In this document: positions 24,457 to 34,076 of the stretch, piece by piece
Position numbering within the stretch: position 1 is the stretch's first letter
How the letters are laid out: each line of letters begins with the position of its first letter
Assembly (NCBI RefSeq): GCF_003688285.1
Contig: NZ_RCNT01000008.1
Span: 1 to 64,000 of the forward strand
Length of the DNA: 64,000 bases
Origin: Rhodophyticola porphyridii
Lineage (GTDB): Bacteria > Pseudomonadota > Alphaproteobacteria > Rhodobacterales > Rhodobacteraceae
Direction: 5' to 3'
Notes under the pieces: model-generated
Database searches by the model: none
What the model was told of the DNA's origin: nothing
What the model saw: the letters and a program-made list of their open reading frames with translations, nothing else
Made by a program: the position numbers and the translations under genes

Positions 24457-26376
24457 ATGAAAGACAAGATCATCCCTGCCAGCGACGCGGCAGCGCTGGT
24501 CTCCGCGGGAGACACCGTCACCACCTCCGGCTTTGTCGGGATCGGCGTGCCCGACGCGCTGCTCGCCGCGATCGAAACCCGGTTTCTGGAAACCGGCGCC
24601 CCGCGCGATCTGACCCTGTTCTTCGCGGCGGGTCAGGGTGACGGCAGGGATCGCGGCCTCAACCGGCTGGGCCATGAGGGTCTTCTGAAACGCGTGATCG
24701 GCGGTCATTGGGGCCTTATCCCCAAGGTCGCTCAACTGGCCACCAACGGGCTGATCGAAGCCTATAATCTGCCCCAGGGCGTGATCAGCCAGCTTTACCG
24801 GGATATCGCTGCCGGCAAGCCCGGCACGCTGACCCATGTGGGGCTCGGCACCTTCGTCGACCCGCGCCTTGAAGGGGGCCGCATCAATGCGCAGACGACC
24901 GAAGAGTTGATCGAGGTGATGCAGATCGGCGACCGCGATCTTCTGTTCTACAAGGCCCAACCGATCCAGGTCGCGCTTCTGCGCGGCACCACCGCGGATC
25001 CGGCAGGGAACATCACGATGGAGCGCGAAGCGCTGGTTATCGACAATCTTGCGCAGGCCATGGCAACGCGCAACTCGGGCGGGATGGTCGTTGTGCAGGT
25101 GGAACGCATCGCCGCCAGGGGCGCGCTCAACCCCCGCGATGTGATCCTGCCCGCCACCCTTGTCGATGCGGTCGTCATCGCCGAGCCAGAATTCCACATG
25201 CAGACCTACGCCACGCCCTACTCTCACCTGTTTGCGGGCCAGTTTCGGGCGCCGGCGGGCAGCACCGCACCGATGCCGCTGGACGCCCGCAAGATCATCG
25301 CCCGGCGCGCGGCCTTCGAACTGCCGGTCAACGGCGTCGTCAATCTGGGGATCGGCATGCCCGAAGGCGTCGCCGCCGTGGCGGAGGAGGAGGGTCTTCT
25401 GGAACATGTCACACTTACCGCCGAACCCGGTGTGATCGGCGGCCAGCCCGCCTCGGGCCTCGATTTCGGAGCCGCGGTGAATACCGACGCCATCATCCCG
25501 CAAAACGCGCAGTTCGACTTCTACGATGGCGGCGGGCTGGACCTTGCCGTTCTCGGCATGGCCGAGACCGATCGCGCCGGCAACGTCAATGTCTCCCGGT
25601 TCGGCACGCGGCTGGCCGGGGCGGGCGGGTTCATCAATATCAGCCAGAATGCTGCGCGCGTGGTCTTTGCCGGCACGTTCACCGCAGGCGGTCTCCACCT
25701 TTCGATATCGGACGGGGAAATCGCCGTTCGCGGGGAGGGACGCGCCCGGAAGTTCCTGGACGACGTGCAGCAGATCACCTTCTCGGGCCGACAGGCGCAG
25801 GGCAAATCAATCCTCTATGTCACCGAACGCTGCGTTTTCGATCTTTGCGCCGACGGCCTCCGCCTGATCGAAATCGCACCGGGGATCGACCTTGAGCGGG
25901 ATATCCTTTCCCACATGGCCTTTCGCCCCGTGATCGGAGAGATCACGCAGATGGATCCGCGGATCTTCACCGCCACGCCGATGGAGCTGAAACGCGACCT
26001 CCTCCATCTCGATCTGGATGACCGTATCGCGCTGAACCCCGAGGCCACGCGCCTTTTCATCAATTTCGAAAAGCTGCGCATTCGCACCGAACAGGACATC
26101 GCCCGCATCGCGGCCCGGGTCGAAACGCTTTGCGCCCCGCTTGAAACCCCCGTCGACGTGATCGTCAATTATGACGGGGCGCGGATCGACGAGGATGTGG
26201 AAGACGCCTACGCCGCCATGGTTGCCGATCTGGAAGAGCGCCACTATCGCACCGTGTCACGCTATTCCTCTTCTGCGTTCATGCGGATGAAACTTGGTCA
26301 GGCGCTTGGCCGTGCCAACGCACCCCACATCTTCGAAACCGCTGAGGACGCGCGGCGCTATCTGGACCGGCGATAG
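24457..26376 (+). CDS. Family I CoA-transferase (acyl-CoA:acetate/3-ketoacid) with C-terminal extension
   Basis: 639 residues. Alpha- and beta-type halves are fused: residues about 1-240 include VGIGVPDALLAAIETRFLE, and about 290-510 include LGIGMPEGVAAVAEE. The catalytic Glu is Glu323 in AEPGVIGG. The layout matches YdiF/propionate CoA-transferase, which are near 530 residues, so roughly 110 extra residues (about 525-639) form a C-terminal domain of unassigned role. It transfers CoA between acyl-CoA and free acids, for example activating a 3-oxo acid such as acetoacetate from the fahA step. The preceding decarboxylase-like gene is 68 bases upstream. Confidence 0.88.
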   Translation: MKDKIIPASDAAALVSAGDTVTTSGFVGIGVPDALLAAIETRFLETGAPRDLTLFFAAGQGDGRDRGLNRLGHEGLLKRVIGGHWGLIPKVAQLATNGLIEAYNLPQGVISQLYRDIAAGKPGTLTHVGLGTFVDPRLEGGRINAQTTEELIEVMQIGDRDLLFYKAQPIQVALLRGTTADPAGNITMEREALVIDNLAQAMATRNSGGMVVVQVERIAARGALNPRDVILPATLVDAVVIAEPEFHMQTYATPYSHLFAGQFRAPAGSTAPMPLDARKIIARRAAFELPVNGVVNLGIGMPEGVAAVAEEEGLLEHVTLTAEPGVIGGQPASGLDFGAAVNTDAIIPQNAQFDFYDGGGLDLAVLGMAETDRAGNVNVSRFGTRLAGAGGFINISQNAARVVFAGTFTAGGLHLSISDGEIAVRGEGRARKFLDDVQQITFSGRQAQGKSILYVTERCVFDLCADGLRLIEIAPGIDLERDILSHMAFRPVIGEITQMDPRIFTATPMELKRDLLHLDLDDRIALNPEATRLFINFEKLRIRTEQDIARIAARVETLCAPLETPVDVIVNYDGARIDEDVEDAYAAMVADLEERHYRTVSRYSSSAFMRMKLGQALGRANAPHIFETAEDARRYLDRR

Positions 26377-26507
26377 CCCCGCCCCGGGCACCGCAGCCCG
26401 GCCCGTCCGGCATTTTGTGCGCAGGCTGCCTGTGTTCCTGCGGTCAGAAATCTGCGAATGAGACCGGGGCGACAGCGCCTGCGACCGGGGTTCAGGCCGG
26501 TCCGGGC

Positions 26508-27995
26508 TCAGCGGCTCAGAGTGCGTGCAACCGCATCCTTCCAGCCCGCGTACCGCGCCTCGCGCCGCCCGGCATCCATTGCGGGCGTGAACTGCCGGTC
26601 CAGCGCCCACATGGCCGCGAACCCATCCTGACCGGGATAGAGACCGGCCCGCATTCCCGCAACCCAGGCCACGCCCAATGCCGTCGTCTCCAGCACTTTC
26701 GGGCGATCCACCGGGGCGCCCAGAATATCGGCCAGAAACTGCATCGTCCAATCGGACGCGCTCATCCCGCCATCCACCCGAAGGATGTTCTCCCCGCCCG
26801 AGGCCTGCCAGTCGGCGCGCATCGCTTCCCACAGATCCCGGGTCTGGAATCCGACGCTTTCCAATGCGGCGCGGGCAAATTCCGCCGGGCCCGATCCGCG
26901 CGTCAGCCCATAGATCGCCCCCCGGCAATCCGGGTCCCAATAGGGCGCGCCAAGCCCGACAAAGGCGGGCACGAGATAAAGTTCCTGTGTCTCGTCGGCG
27001 GCTTCGGCCAGCGTCTGGCTCTCTCCTGCCTCGCGGATAATCCGCAACCCGTCCCGCAGCCACTGAACCACGGCGCCCGCGATGAAGATCGACCCTTCCA
27101 GCGCATAGCTGGGCGTCCCGTCAAACTGATAGGCAATCGTTCCCAGCATCCTGTTCTGGCTTTCCACCAGCGTATCACCGGTGTTGAGAAGCGCGAAACA
27201 CCCCGTGCCATAGGTCGATTTCATCATGCCAGGCTGGAAACAGGCCTGCCCGAGGGTGGCGGCCTGCTGGTCCCCGGCGACGCCCAGAACGGGCAGCGGC
27301 TTGCCAAACAGATCGGCGCGGGTCATCCCGAAATCGGCGCCGCAGTCCTTCACTTCGGGCAGCATTTCCATCGGAATGTTCAACAGCGCGCAGATCTCAG
27401 CGTCCCATTCGCCCTTGCGGATGTTATACAACAATGTCCTGGCGGCATTGGTGGCATCTGTGACATGCGATGCCCCGCCCGTCAGCTTCCAGATCAGATA
27501 GCAATCGACCGTCCCGAAGATCAGCCGACCCGCCTCGGCCTTGGCACGCGCGCCATCAACGTTCTCCAGCAGCCACGCCAGTTTCGTACCCGAAAAATAA
27601 GGGTCTAGCAGTAGCCCGGTGCGGGACCGGATCATCGGCTCGTGCCCGTCGGCCTTCAGCCGGGCGCAGAGCTCCGCCGTGCGCCGATCCTGCCAGACAA
27701 TCGCGTTGTGAACGGGCTGGCCGGTTTCCCGATCCCAGACCACGACGGTTTCACGCTGATTGGTAATCCCGATCGCGGCGATATCCTCCGGACCCAGCCC
27801 CGCGCGCTCGATCGCTTCTCGGCAGGTGCCGGCCGTGGTCACCCAGATATCCGCCGGATCATGTTCCACCCAGCCGGAGGCCGGAAAATGCTGGGTGAAC
27901 TCCTCCTGCGCCGAGGCAATCGGCGTCAGCGCCCTGTCGAAGATGATGGCCCGGCTGGATGTGGTGCCCTGATCGATGGCCAGAATATGGGTCAT
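26508..27995 (-). CDS. glpK: Glycerol kinase
   Basis: 495 residues, full length for GlpK. It starts [18 protein letters not shown] (phosphate-1 motif) and has [27 protein letters not shown] and [16 protein letters not shown] (adenosine region). It phosphorylates glycerol to glycerol 3-phosphate in the cytoplasm. It is convergent with the CoA-transferase gene and is the last gene before the SGNH esterase on the same strand; no glycerol transporter or glpD is adjacent. Confidence 0.96.
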   Translation of the reverse strand: MTHILAIDQGTTSSRAIIFDRALTPIASAQEEFTQHFPASGWVEHDPADIWVTTAGTCREAIERAGLGPEDIAAIGITNQRETVVVWDRETGQPVHNAIVWQDRRTAELCARLKADGHEPMIRSRTGLLLDPYFSGTKLAWLLENVDGARAKAEAGRLIFGTVDCYLIWKLTGGASHVTDATNAARTLLYNIRKGEWDAEICALLNIPMEMLPEVKDCGADFGMTRADLFGKPLPVLGVAGDQQAATLGQACFQPGMMKSTYGTGCFALLNTGDTLVESQNRMLGTIAYQFDGTPSYALEGSIFIAGAVVQWLRDGLRIIREAGESQTLAEAADETQELYLVPAFVGLGAPYWDPDCRGAIYGLTRGSGPAEFARAALESVGFQTRDLWEAMRADWQASGGENILRVDGGMSASDWTMQFLADILGAPVDRPKVLETTALGVAWVAGMRAGLYPGQDGFAAMWALDRQFTPAMDAGRREARYAGWKDAVARTLSR

Positions 27996-28079
27996 CGCGC
28001 CCTCCCTTGCTTGTCCGGTGATCGTATCGCCCCAAACCGGAGCCGCAAGCCCATCCCGCCCGGATGTCTGCCGCCCGCC

Positions 28080-28781
28080 TCAGGAGCGGGGGACGCGGGC
28101 GATCAGCGCCTCGACCTCGGGGCCGAGCGCCTCGACGATGCGGGCCACGCCTTCGGCATTGGGATGGATGCCGTCGGCCTGCATGTACCTTGCAATCGCG
28201 TCCGTGCGATCCTCCTCGGCTGCCGTTTCAAGCCCGCCGAGAAAGCTTTCGGCGTGCAATGCACCGTAGGCCCGGGCAAGGTCCGGGTACATCGCGTCGA
28301 ATGCGGCCTTGTAGTCAGGGCCGTAATTTCCCGGCGCCTGCAGGCCCACAAGCAGAACCTCGACCGATCCGGCATCTGCGGCTTGCAGGATGCCTTCCAG
28401 ATTGGCGCGGCTGACCTCCGGCGCGATGCCGCGCAACAGGTCGTTGCCCCCCAAAGCCACGATCATCGCGTCCACCTCGGGCGTCAGCGTCCAGCCCACC
28501 CTCGCCAGCCCGCCCGCCGTCGTATCTCCCGAAACGCCGGCATTGATCACCGTGACTTCGTGGCCGCGCGCGCGCAGCCATGCCTCCAGTTGCGGAACGA
28601 ACCCATCCTCCTGCACCAGCCCGTATCCTTGCGTCAGGCTGTCGCCCAAGGCCGCGATAGTGATCTCTTCCGCCGCCGCCGCACCCGCGAGGCTTGCAAA
28701 AAACCCAGCCAAAACAACCTTGCTCAACCGCCTGCGCGCCCCATATGCCAAGGAACGAAGTGAACCGAGGCGTTCAGACAT
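28080..28781 (-). CDS. tesA: TesA-type SGNH arylesterase/lysophospholipase
   Basis: 233 residues. The signal peptide ends in GAAAAEE near residue 33, so it is periplasmic. SGNH blocks: GDSLTQGYG (catalytic Ser), GVSGDTTAGG (Gly), GGNDLLRG (Asn) and DGIHPNAEG (catalytic Asp and His). This is the TesA/arylesterase family, which hydrolyses thioesters and esters. Its ATG shares two bases with the ATG of the divergent ABC ATPase gene, the same tesA-ybbA-ybbP arrangement known from E. coli. Confidence 0.92.
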   Translation of the reverse strand: MSERLGSLRSLAYGARRRLSKVVLAGFFASLAGAAAAEEITIAALGDSLTQGYGLVQEDGFVPQLEAWLRARGHEVTVINAGVSGDTTAGGLARVGWTLTPEVDAMIVALGGNDLLRGIAPEVSRANLEGILQAADAGSVEVLLVGLQAPGNYGPDYKAAFDAMYPDLARAYGALHAESFLGGLETAAEEDRTDAIARYMQADGIHPNAEGVARIVEALGPEVEALIARVPRS

Positions 28782-29475
28782 GGCCGAGCCGATCCTCTCC
28801 CTGACCGACACCAGACTGGCGCTTGACGGCAATGCCGGCCGGGTGGAGATCCTGCATGGCATCACCTTGCGGATCGCGCGCGGGGAAACCGTGGGGCTGG
28901 TCGGGCCATCTGGGTCGGGCAAATCCTCACTCCTCATGCTGATGGGCGGTCTGGACCGCGCCACCGGGGGCCGGGTCATGGCGCTTGGCCATGATCTCAC
29001 CGCGATGAACGAAGACCAACTGGCCCGCTTCCGTCGGGAACATATGGGCGTCGTGTTCCAATCCTTCCACCTCATTCCGACGATGACGGCCCTTGAAAAC
29101 GTCGCGACGCCGCTGGAACTCGCCGGTCACGCCGACGCGTTCGAGCGGGCCGAAGCCGAACTGGCCGCCGTGGGTCTTGCCGACCGGCTTCACCATTATC
29201 CCTCCCAGATGTCAGGCGGCGAACAACAGCGCGTGGCGCTGGCGCGCGCCGCGGCGCCACGCCCCGATATCCTGCTGGCAGACGAACCAACAGGCAATCT
29301 GGACGAAACCAACGGCGCCGCGATCATGGATCTTCTCTTTGGCCTGCGCGACCGTCACGGCGCTACCCTGGTTCTGGTCACTCATGCGTCCGATCTGGCG
29401 GCCCGCTGCGACCGTGTGATCCGCCTGCGCGATGGCCGGATAGACGATAGCGCCTCCCGCGCCGCCGCGGAATGA
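28780..29475 (+). CDS. ybbA: ABC transporter ATP-binding protein, YbbA/LolD type
   Basis: 231 residues. Walker [10 protein letters not shown] (42-50), Q-loop [10 protein letters not shown], signature MSGGEQQR (144-151) and Walker B ILLADEP (164-170). It resembles the LolD/MacB-ATPase group. The gene overlaps the downstream permease start by four bases (ATGA). Its start codon overlaps that of tesA on the other strand, so its promoter and leader must lie inside tesA. Confidence 0.93.
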   Translation: MAEPILSLTDTRLALDGNAGRVEILHGITLRIARGETVGLVGPSGSGKSSLLMLMGGLDRATGGRVMALGHDLTAMNEDQLARFRREHMGVVFQSFHLIPTMTALENVATPLELAGHADAFERAEAELAAVGLADRLHHYPSQMSGGEQQRVALARAAAPRPDILLADEPTGNLDETNGAAIMDLLFGLRDRHGATLVLVTHASDLAARCDRVIRLRDGRIDDSASRAAAE

Positions 29476-32000
29476 GCGTCGCCTTTCTTATTGCCAGGCG
29501 CGAGTTGCGCGGCGGTCTCCGTGGCTTTCGCATCTTTCTCGCCTGCCTGGCTCTGGGTGTGGCGGCCATCGCGGCGGTCGGCTCGGTGCGTGTCTCAATC
29601 CAAGAAGGGCTGGCCCGTGAGGGGGCTACGATCCTCGGCGGGGATGCAGAAATGTCCTTCACATACCGTTTCGCTACCGAGGCGGAGCGCGCCTGGATGG
29701 AAGCCAACGCCATCACCATCTCCGAAACCGTCGATTTTCGGTCCATGGCGGTGGTCGACGGGCAAAACGGCCCCGAACGCGGGCTGACGCAAGTGCGCGG
29801 CGTCGACGAACTTTACCCGCTTTACGGCGAGGTCGTTCTGTCGCCCGATATTCCCATCACCGACGCGCTCGCCATCCATCAGGGTGTTCCCGGCGGCGTG
29901 ATGCAACAGGTGCTGGCAGACCGTCTCGGGCTCAGCCCCGGCGATATGTTTCGACTGGGTACGCAGGAATTTCGCCTGACCGCCCTTCTGGAGGTCGAAC
30001 CGGACGGGGCGGCTGGCGGTTTCGCCCTCGGGCCACGCACATTGGTCAGTCTCGATGGCCTGGCGACCTCCGGTCTTCTGGAGCCGGGTACGCTCTACGA
30101 CAGCCAATACCGTCTGCGCCTGCCGGACATGGTCAATCTCCAAAGCCTGGAAGAAAATGCATTGTCCCGGTTCCGCGATACCGGCCTTCGCTGGCGCGAC
30201 AGCCGCAATGGCGCACCGGGCATTCAGGAGTTTGTGGACAGGATCGGGGCGTTTCTGGTGCTTGTGGGGCTTGCGGGGCTTGCCGTTGGCGGCATCGGCG
30301 TGTCCTCGGCCATCCGTGCCTATCTCGACGGAAAGATCGCCACCATCGCGACCCTGAAAACCCTCGGCGCGGAAAGCCGGACCATATTCGCCGCCTATTT
30401 CCTGCAAATCGGTCTTCTGACGGCGCTTGGCATCATGATCGGGCTGACCCTCGGCGCGGTGGCGCCCCTGGCACTCTCGCCGCTGATCGAAGCCCAACTG
30501 CCCATTCCCGCCGCGTTCGGCCTGTACCCTGCCCCTCTGGCCGAGGCCGCGCTTTATGGCCTGCTCACCGCGCTGATCTTCACACTCTGGCCACTCGCCC
30601 GCACAGAACAGGTGCGCGCCGCGGCGCTCTATCGCGATGCGACAGGGCCGGCGCGGTCGTGGCCGCGTCCGGTCTTTCTGGCCCTGACGGTGGCGCTGGT
30701 CACCTTGCTGGTGGGGCTGGCCGCCTGGCTCTCCGGCATCCCGGCTCTGGCACTCTACACAGCCGCCGCAATCCTGGCCTCCCTCCTCCTGCTCAGCCTG
30801 TCGGCCCTTGGCGTCCGGGCGCTGTCGCGCCGACTGTCGCGCGCCCACATCGTCCGGGGGCGCACGGCCCTGCGCCTCGCGCTCGGCTCGGTCGGCGGAC
30901 CTGGGTCGGAGGCGACATCGGTGGTGCTGTCCCTGGGCCTCGGCCTGACGGTACTGGCCGCGGTCGGGCAGATCGACAGCAACCTGCGCAGCGCCATCGA
31001 ACAGGATCTGCCCGAAGTTGCACCCTCCTATTTCTTCGTCGATATCCAGAACGATCAGCTTCCGGATTTCCTGGACCGGGTGAACAACGATCCTCAGGTC
31101 AGCCGCGTCGATACCGCGCCGATGCTGCGCGGGATCATCACCCGCATCAACGGCGTGCCCGCACAGCAGGTCGCCGCCGACCACTGGGTGCTGCAGGGCG
31201 ACCGGGGGGTCACCTATCTGACCACGGCGCCGCCTGCCGATCAGGTGGTGGCGGGTGAATGGTGGCCCGATGACTATGCCGGGCCGCCCCTTGTGGCCTT
31301 CGCCGCCGAAGAAGCCGCCGAGATTGGCCTGACCCTTGGCGACGAGATCACCGTGAACATCCTCGGCCGCGACATCACGGCCCGGATCGCGGCACTGCGG
31401 GAGGTCGATTTCTCCAATGCCGGCATCGGATTCATCCTCACCATGTCGCAAAACGCGCTGGCGGGCGCGCCCCATACCCACATCGCCACGGTCTACGCGG
31501 AAGAGGCGGCCGAGGCGCAGATCCTTCGCGATGTCGCCGCGGCGGCCCCGAACATCACCGCCATCCGGATGCGCGATGCGCTGCAACGGGTGGCCGATGC
31601 TCTGTCAGGCATTGCCGCCGCCACGTCCTATGGTGCGGCCGCCACGCTTCTGACCGGGTTCGTCGTGCTGATCGGGGCCGCGGCGGCGGGCGAACGGGGT
31701 CGGGTCTTCGAAGCGGCGGTGCTGAAGACCGTGGGCGCTTCACGGGGCAGAATCCTCACAAGCTTTGCCCTGCGCTCGGCCTTTCTGGGGGCCGCCGCAG
31801 GGATCGTGGCCATCCTTGCCGGCGCAATCGGCGCATGGGCCGTTATGATATTCGTGATGGATGCCTCGTTCCGCTTCGAACCGGTCTCGGCCACCGCCAT
31901 TGTTGTGGGCGGTGCGCTGGCGACGCTTCTGGCCGGGCTGGCTTTTGCGCTGCGCCCGCTGGCAGCCCGGCCCGCCCGCGTGCTTCGCGCACGCGAATAA
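29472..32000 (+). CDS. ybbP: FtsX/YbbP-family ABC transporter permease
   Basis: 842 residues. One N-terminal membrane helix (FLACLALGVAAIAAVGSV), a MacB-like periplasmic domain, then two FtsX modules of three to four helices each (about 255-455 and about 720-835) separated by a second large extracytoplasmic domain. This is the YbbP layout. With the YbbA-like ATPase it should form an inner-membrane mechanotransmission-type or lipid-extraction transporter; the TesA neighbour suggests a lipid or fatty-acid-linked substrate. Confidence 0.92.
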   Translation: MSVAFLIARRELRGGLRGFRIFLACLALGVAAIAAVGSVRVSIQEGLAREGATILGGDAEMSFTYRFATEAERAWMEANAITISETVDFRSMAVVDGQNGPERGLTQVRGVDELYPLYGEVVLSPDIPITDALAIHQGVPGGVMQQVLADRLGLSPGDMFRLGTQEFRLTALLEVEPDGAAGGFALGPRTLVSLDGLATSGLLEPGTLYDSQYRLRLPDMVNLQSLEENALSRFRDTGLRWRDSRNGAPGIQEFVDRIGAFLVLVGLAGLAVGGIGVSSAIRAYLDGKIATIATLKTLGAESRTIFAAYFLQIGLLTALGIMIGLTLGAVAPLALSPLIEAQLPIPAAFGLYPAPLAEAALYGLLTALIFTLWPLARTEQVRAAALYRDATGPARSWPRPVFLALTVALVTLLVGLAAWLSGIPALALYTAAAILASLLLLSLSALGVRALSRRLSRAHIVRGRTALRLALGSVGGPGSEATSVVLSLGLGLTVLAAVGQIDSNLRSAIEQDLPEVAPSYFFVDIQNDQLPDFLDRVNNDPQVSRVDTAPMLRGIITRINGVPAQQVAADHWVLQGDRGVTYLTTAPPADQVVAGEWWPDDYAGPPLVAFAAEEAAEIGLTLGDEITVNILGRDITARIAALREVDFSNAGIGFILTMSQNALAGAPHTHIATVYAEEAAEAQILRDVAAAAPNITAIRMRDALQRVADALSGIAAATSYGAAATLLTGFVVLIGAAAAGERGRVFEAAVLKTVGASRGRILTSFALRSAFLGAAAGIVAILAGAIGAWAVMIFVMDASFRFEPVSATAIVVGGALATLLAGLAFALRPLAARPARVLRARE

Positions 32001-32050
32001 CACGCGCAGAGGCCTTGCCAAGTCCCGGCCAAAGGCGCACCTCCTAGCCT

Positions 32051-32845
32051 ATGAAGCGCAGTCTCAAATCCCTTCTCAAGCGTTCCGCGCCATCCGTTGC
32101 GCCCAAAGCCGCGCCCGACCGTCCCGCGCCCGACCGCACGGTCTATGTCGTGGGCGACCTGCATGGTCGGGCCGATCTGCTGGAGCAGATGCTGGAGCTG
32201 ATCGACGCCGATGTCGGCAGGACGCGCGCCCGCAACCCGCATCTGGTCTTTGTCGGCGATTATGTCGATCGCGGCCCCGACAGCGCCGGCGTGCTGGACC
32301 GGCTTCACGAACTGGCAAGCGAACTGCCGGAGAATGTGACCTGTCTGATGGGCAATCACGACCGGATGATGCTGGATTTTCTGGCCGATCCGCTGATACG
32401 CGGGGCGCGGTGGCTGCGGTCCGGGGCCTTGCCCACTCTGCAAAGCTTCGACTTGCCGTCCGAGACCCTGCCGAAGACGCCGACGCCAGACACTCTGATC
32501 GAACTGGCCACGCTTCTGAAATCGAACCTGACGGCCGAGAAGCATGGCTGGCTCTCCGATCTGCCGCTGAGCTGGTCCTCGGGAAATCTCTGGGTCGTGC
32601 ATGCCGCGGCCGACCCGCAACACCGCATGGAACAGCAGAACCCGCGTACCCTGCTTTGGGGACATCCGGAGTTCGAAACCCGGCCCCGCGCCGACGGGGT
32701 CTGGGTGGCCCATGGCCATTACCAGGTCGACACCCCGGTCTTCGATCAGGGCCGCATCGCGACCGATACCGGAGCATGGCACAGCGGGCGTCTGACCGCC
32801 TGCGCGATCCGGCCCGATGGCAGCCACAGGTTCCTGCAAACGTGA
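32051..32845 (+). CDS. Metallophosphoesterase (PPP-type Ser/Thr protein phosphatase-like)
   Basis: 264 residues with the PPP-phosphatase metal motifs: GDLHGRADLL (residues about 36-45), VGDYVDRGPDS (about 74-84), MGNHDRMM (about 99-106) and a later WVAHGHYQ with His. Bacterial relatives dephosphorylate proteins or diadenosine tetraphosphate (ApaH-like). It stands alone between ybbP and the convergent mrp operon. Confidence 0.88.
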   Translation: MKRSLKSLLKRSAPSVAPKAAPDRPAPDRTVYVVGDLHGRADLLEQMLELIDADVGRTRARNPHLVFVGDYVDRGPDSAGVLDRLHELASELPENVTCLMGNHDRMMLDFLADPLIRGARWLRSGALPTLQSFDLPSETLPKTPTPDTLIELATLLKSNLTAEKHGWLSDLPLSWSSGNLWVVHAAADPQHRMEQQNPRTLLWGHPEFETRPRADGVWVAHGHYQVDTPVFDQGRIATDTGAWHSGRLTACAIRPDGSHRFLQT

Positions 32846-32936
32846 ACGCATCGCACCTTTCGTGGTATGCGCCCACAACGGCAGGCACCGCCCCTGCCCC
32901 ACTCACTCGTCGCCGATCCGCCTCCGTCTGCTCGGC

Positions 32937-33272
32937 TCAGCGTCGTTTGAGTGCCTCCTGCGCCCCATCCTCGATCTTCGTCCTCCACATCGGCACACCG
33001 GACCGGAAGGCGGCGCGCCCGATCATATGAGCCGCCACCGGCGCGGTGATCAAAAGGAAGACGATCGTCGCAACCGCGCGGGTTACCGTCGCGAGATCGG
33101 CAAACAACACCGCAACTGCCGCCAGTATCAGACCGCTGCCCAGGGTGCCCGCCTTGGTGGAAGCATGCATGCGGATCAGCACATCCGGCAGGCGCAGCAC
33201 ACCCAGTCCCGCCACGAAGCAGAAGAACCCGCCCAGAAGGACCAGCGCCACCAGAATGAACTCGACGATCAT
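32937..33272 (-). CDS. mrpG: Mrp Na+/H+ antiporter subunit G
   Basis: 111 residues with three membrane helices and the MrpG core GVLRLPDVLIRMHASTKAGTLG. It is the last gene of the seven-gene Mrp operon, overlapping mrpF by four bases. MrpG is a small structural subunit of the multi-protein antiporter. Confidence 0.93.
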   Translation of the reverse strand: MIVEFILVALVLLGGFFCFVAGLGVLRLPDVLIRMHASTKAGTLGSGLILAAVAVLFADLATVTRAVATIVFLLITAPVAAHMIGRAAFRSGVPMWRTKIEDGAQEALKRR

Positions 33273-33595
33273 GGGCCTGTCTCCTCGTCTTGCGGCAGAT
33301 CCGGCGTCAGGGCCCGGTCATCGTGCCGCGCCTCGCGCCGTTCCACGAAACGGGCCAAAGCGACCGTGGCAAGAAACCCGACCAGAGCCAGCACAATCGC
33401 CACGTCCAGAAAGGCCGTTTCGCCGGAGCTGATGGCGAACAGCGCGCAGATCGCAACGATCTGCACCGTCATCATGTCGAGCGCCACGATCCGATCCGGC
33501 AGGCTTGGCCCCTTGATCAGCCGAATGAAGGCGAGCAGAACGCCCAGCATGACGATCACGAAGGCGATATCGACGGCTGTCTGCAAAATCTCCAT
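33269..33595 (-). CDS. mrpF: Mrp Na+/H+ antiporter subunit F
   Basis: 108 residues, three membrane helices, with the MrpF-typical IRLIKGPSLPDRIVALDMMT. Four bases separate it from mrpE. The acidic tail (LPQDEETGP) is cytoplasmic by prediction. Confidence 0.93.
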   Translation of the reverse strand: MEILQTAVDIAFVIVMLGVLLAFIRLIKGPSLPDRIVALDMMTVQIVAICALFAISSGETAFLDVAIVLALVGFLATVALARFVERREARHDDRALTPDLPQDEETGP

Positions 33596-33599
33596 GGCC

Positions 33600-34076
33600 T
33601 TACTCCATCGCCTCGATCACCCATCGTTCCATACCCTGCTTCAACTGCTTGCGGATCGCATCGGGATCGTCCGCGAACATCGCATGGATATAGAGCGTCT
33701 TGCCGTCATCGGTCACGTCGAGGCTCAACGTGCCCGGGGTGAGAGAGATAAGGTTGGTGACCAGCAGCACCTCCATCTCACCCTTGGCATCGAGTGGCAT
33801 CGAGATGATGCCGGGATTGGATTTCTGGGTCGGTGTCAGCACGTCCCAGACAACCTCGATCGAGCTGACCACCAGTTCGTAGAGAAAGAGCGTAATCAGC
33901 TTGATCCAGCGCCACGCGCGCAGGAAGTATCGCTCGGAGCCCGGAAAAAGCGGGCGCGTGATGTAGAGCGCGGCCGAGCCGAACGCAAACCCCACAACCA
34001 GCCCGGTCAGGGTGAAATTCCCGGTCAGCGCGGCCCAGGAGATCGCCAGAACGATGTTGAGGGTGAAGATGTTCAT
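33600..34076 (-). CDS. mrpE: Mrp Na+/H+ antiporter subunit E
   Basis: 158 residues. Two N-terminal membrane helices, then the MrpE domain with TNLISLTPGTLSLDV and a soluble tail. MrpE is needed for full antiport in characterised systems. It overlaps mrpD by four bases. Confidence 0.93.
   Translation of the reverse strand: MNIFTLNIVLAISWAALTGNFTLTGLVVGFAFGSAALYITRPLFPGSERYFLRAWRWIKLITLFLYELVVSSIEVVWDVLTPTQKSNPGIISMPLDAKGEMEVLLVTNLISLTPGTLSLDVTDDGKTLYIHAMFADDPDAIRKQLKQGMERWVIEAME

Noticed and set aside
29595-31586. Minus-strand frame of 663 codons opposite ybbP
   Set aside because: Shadow frame without any recognisable domain; ybbP is certain.
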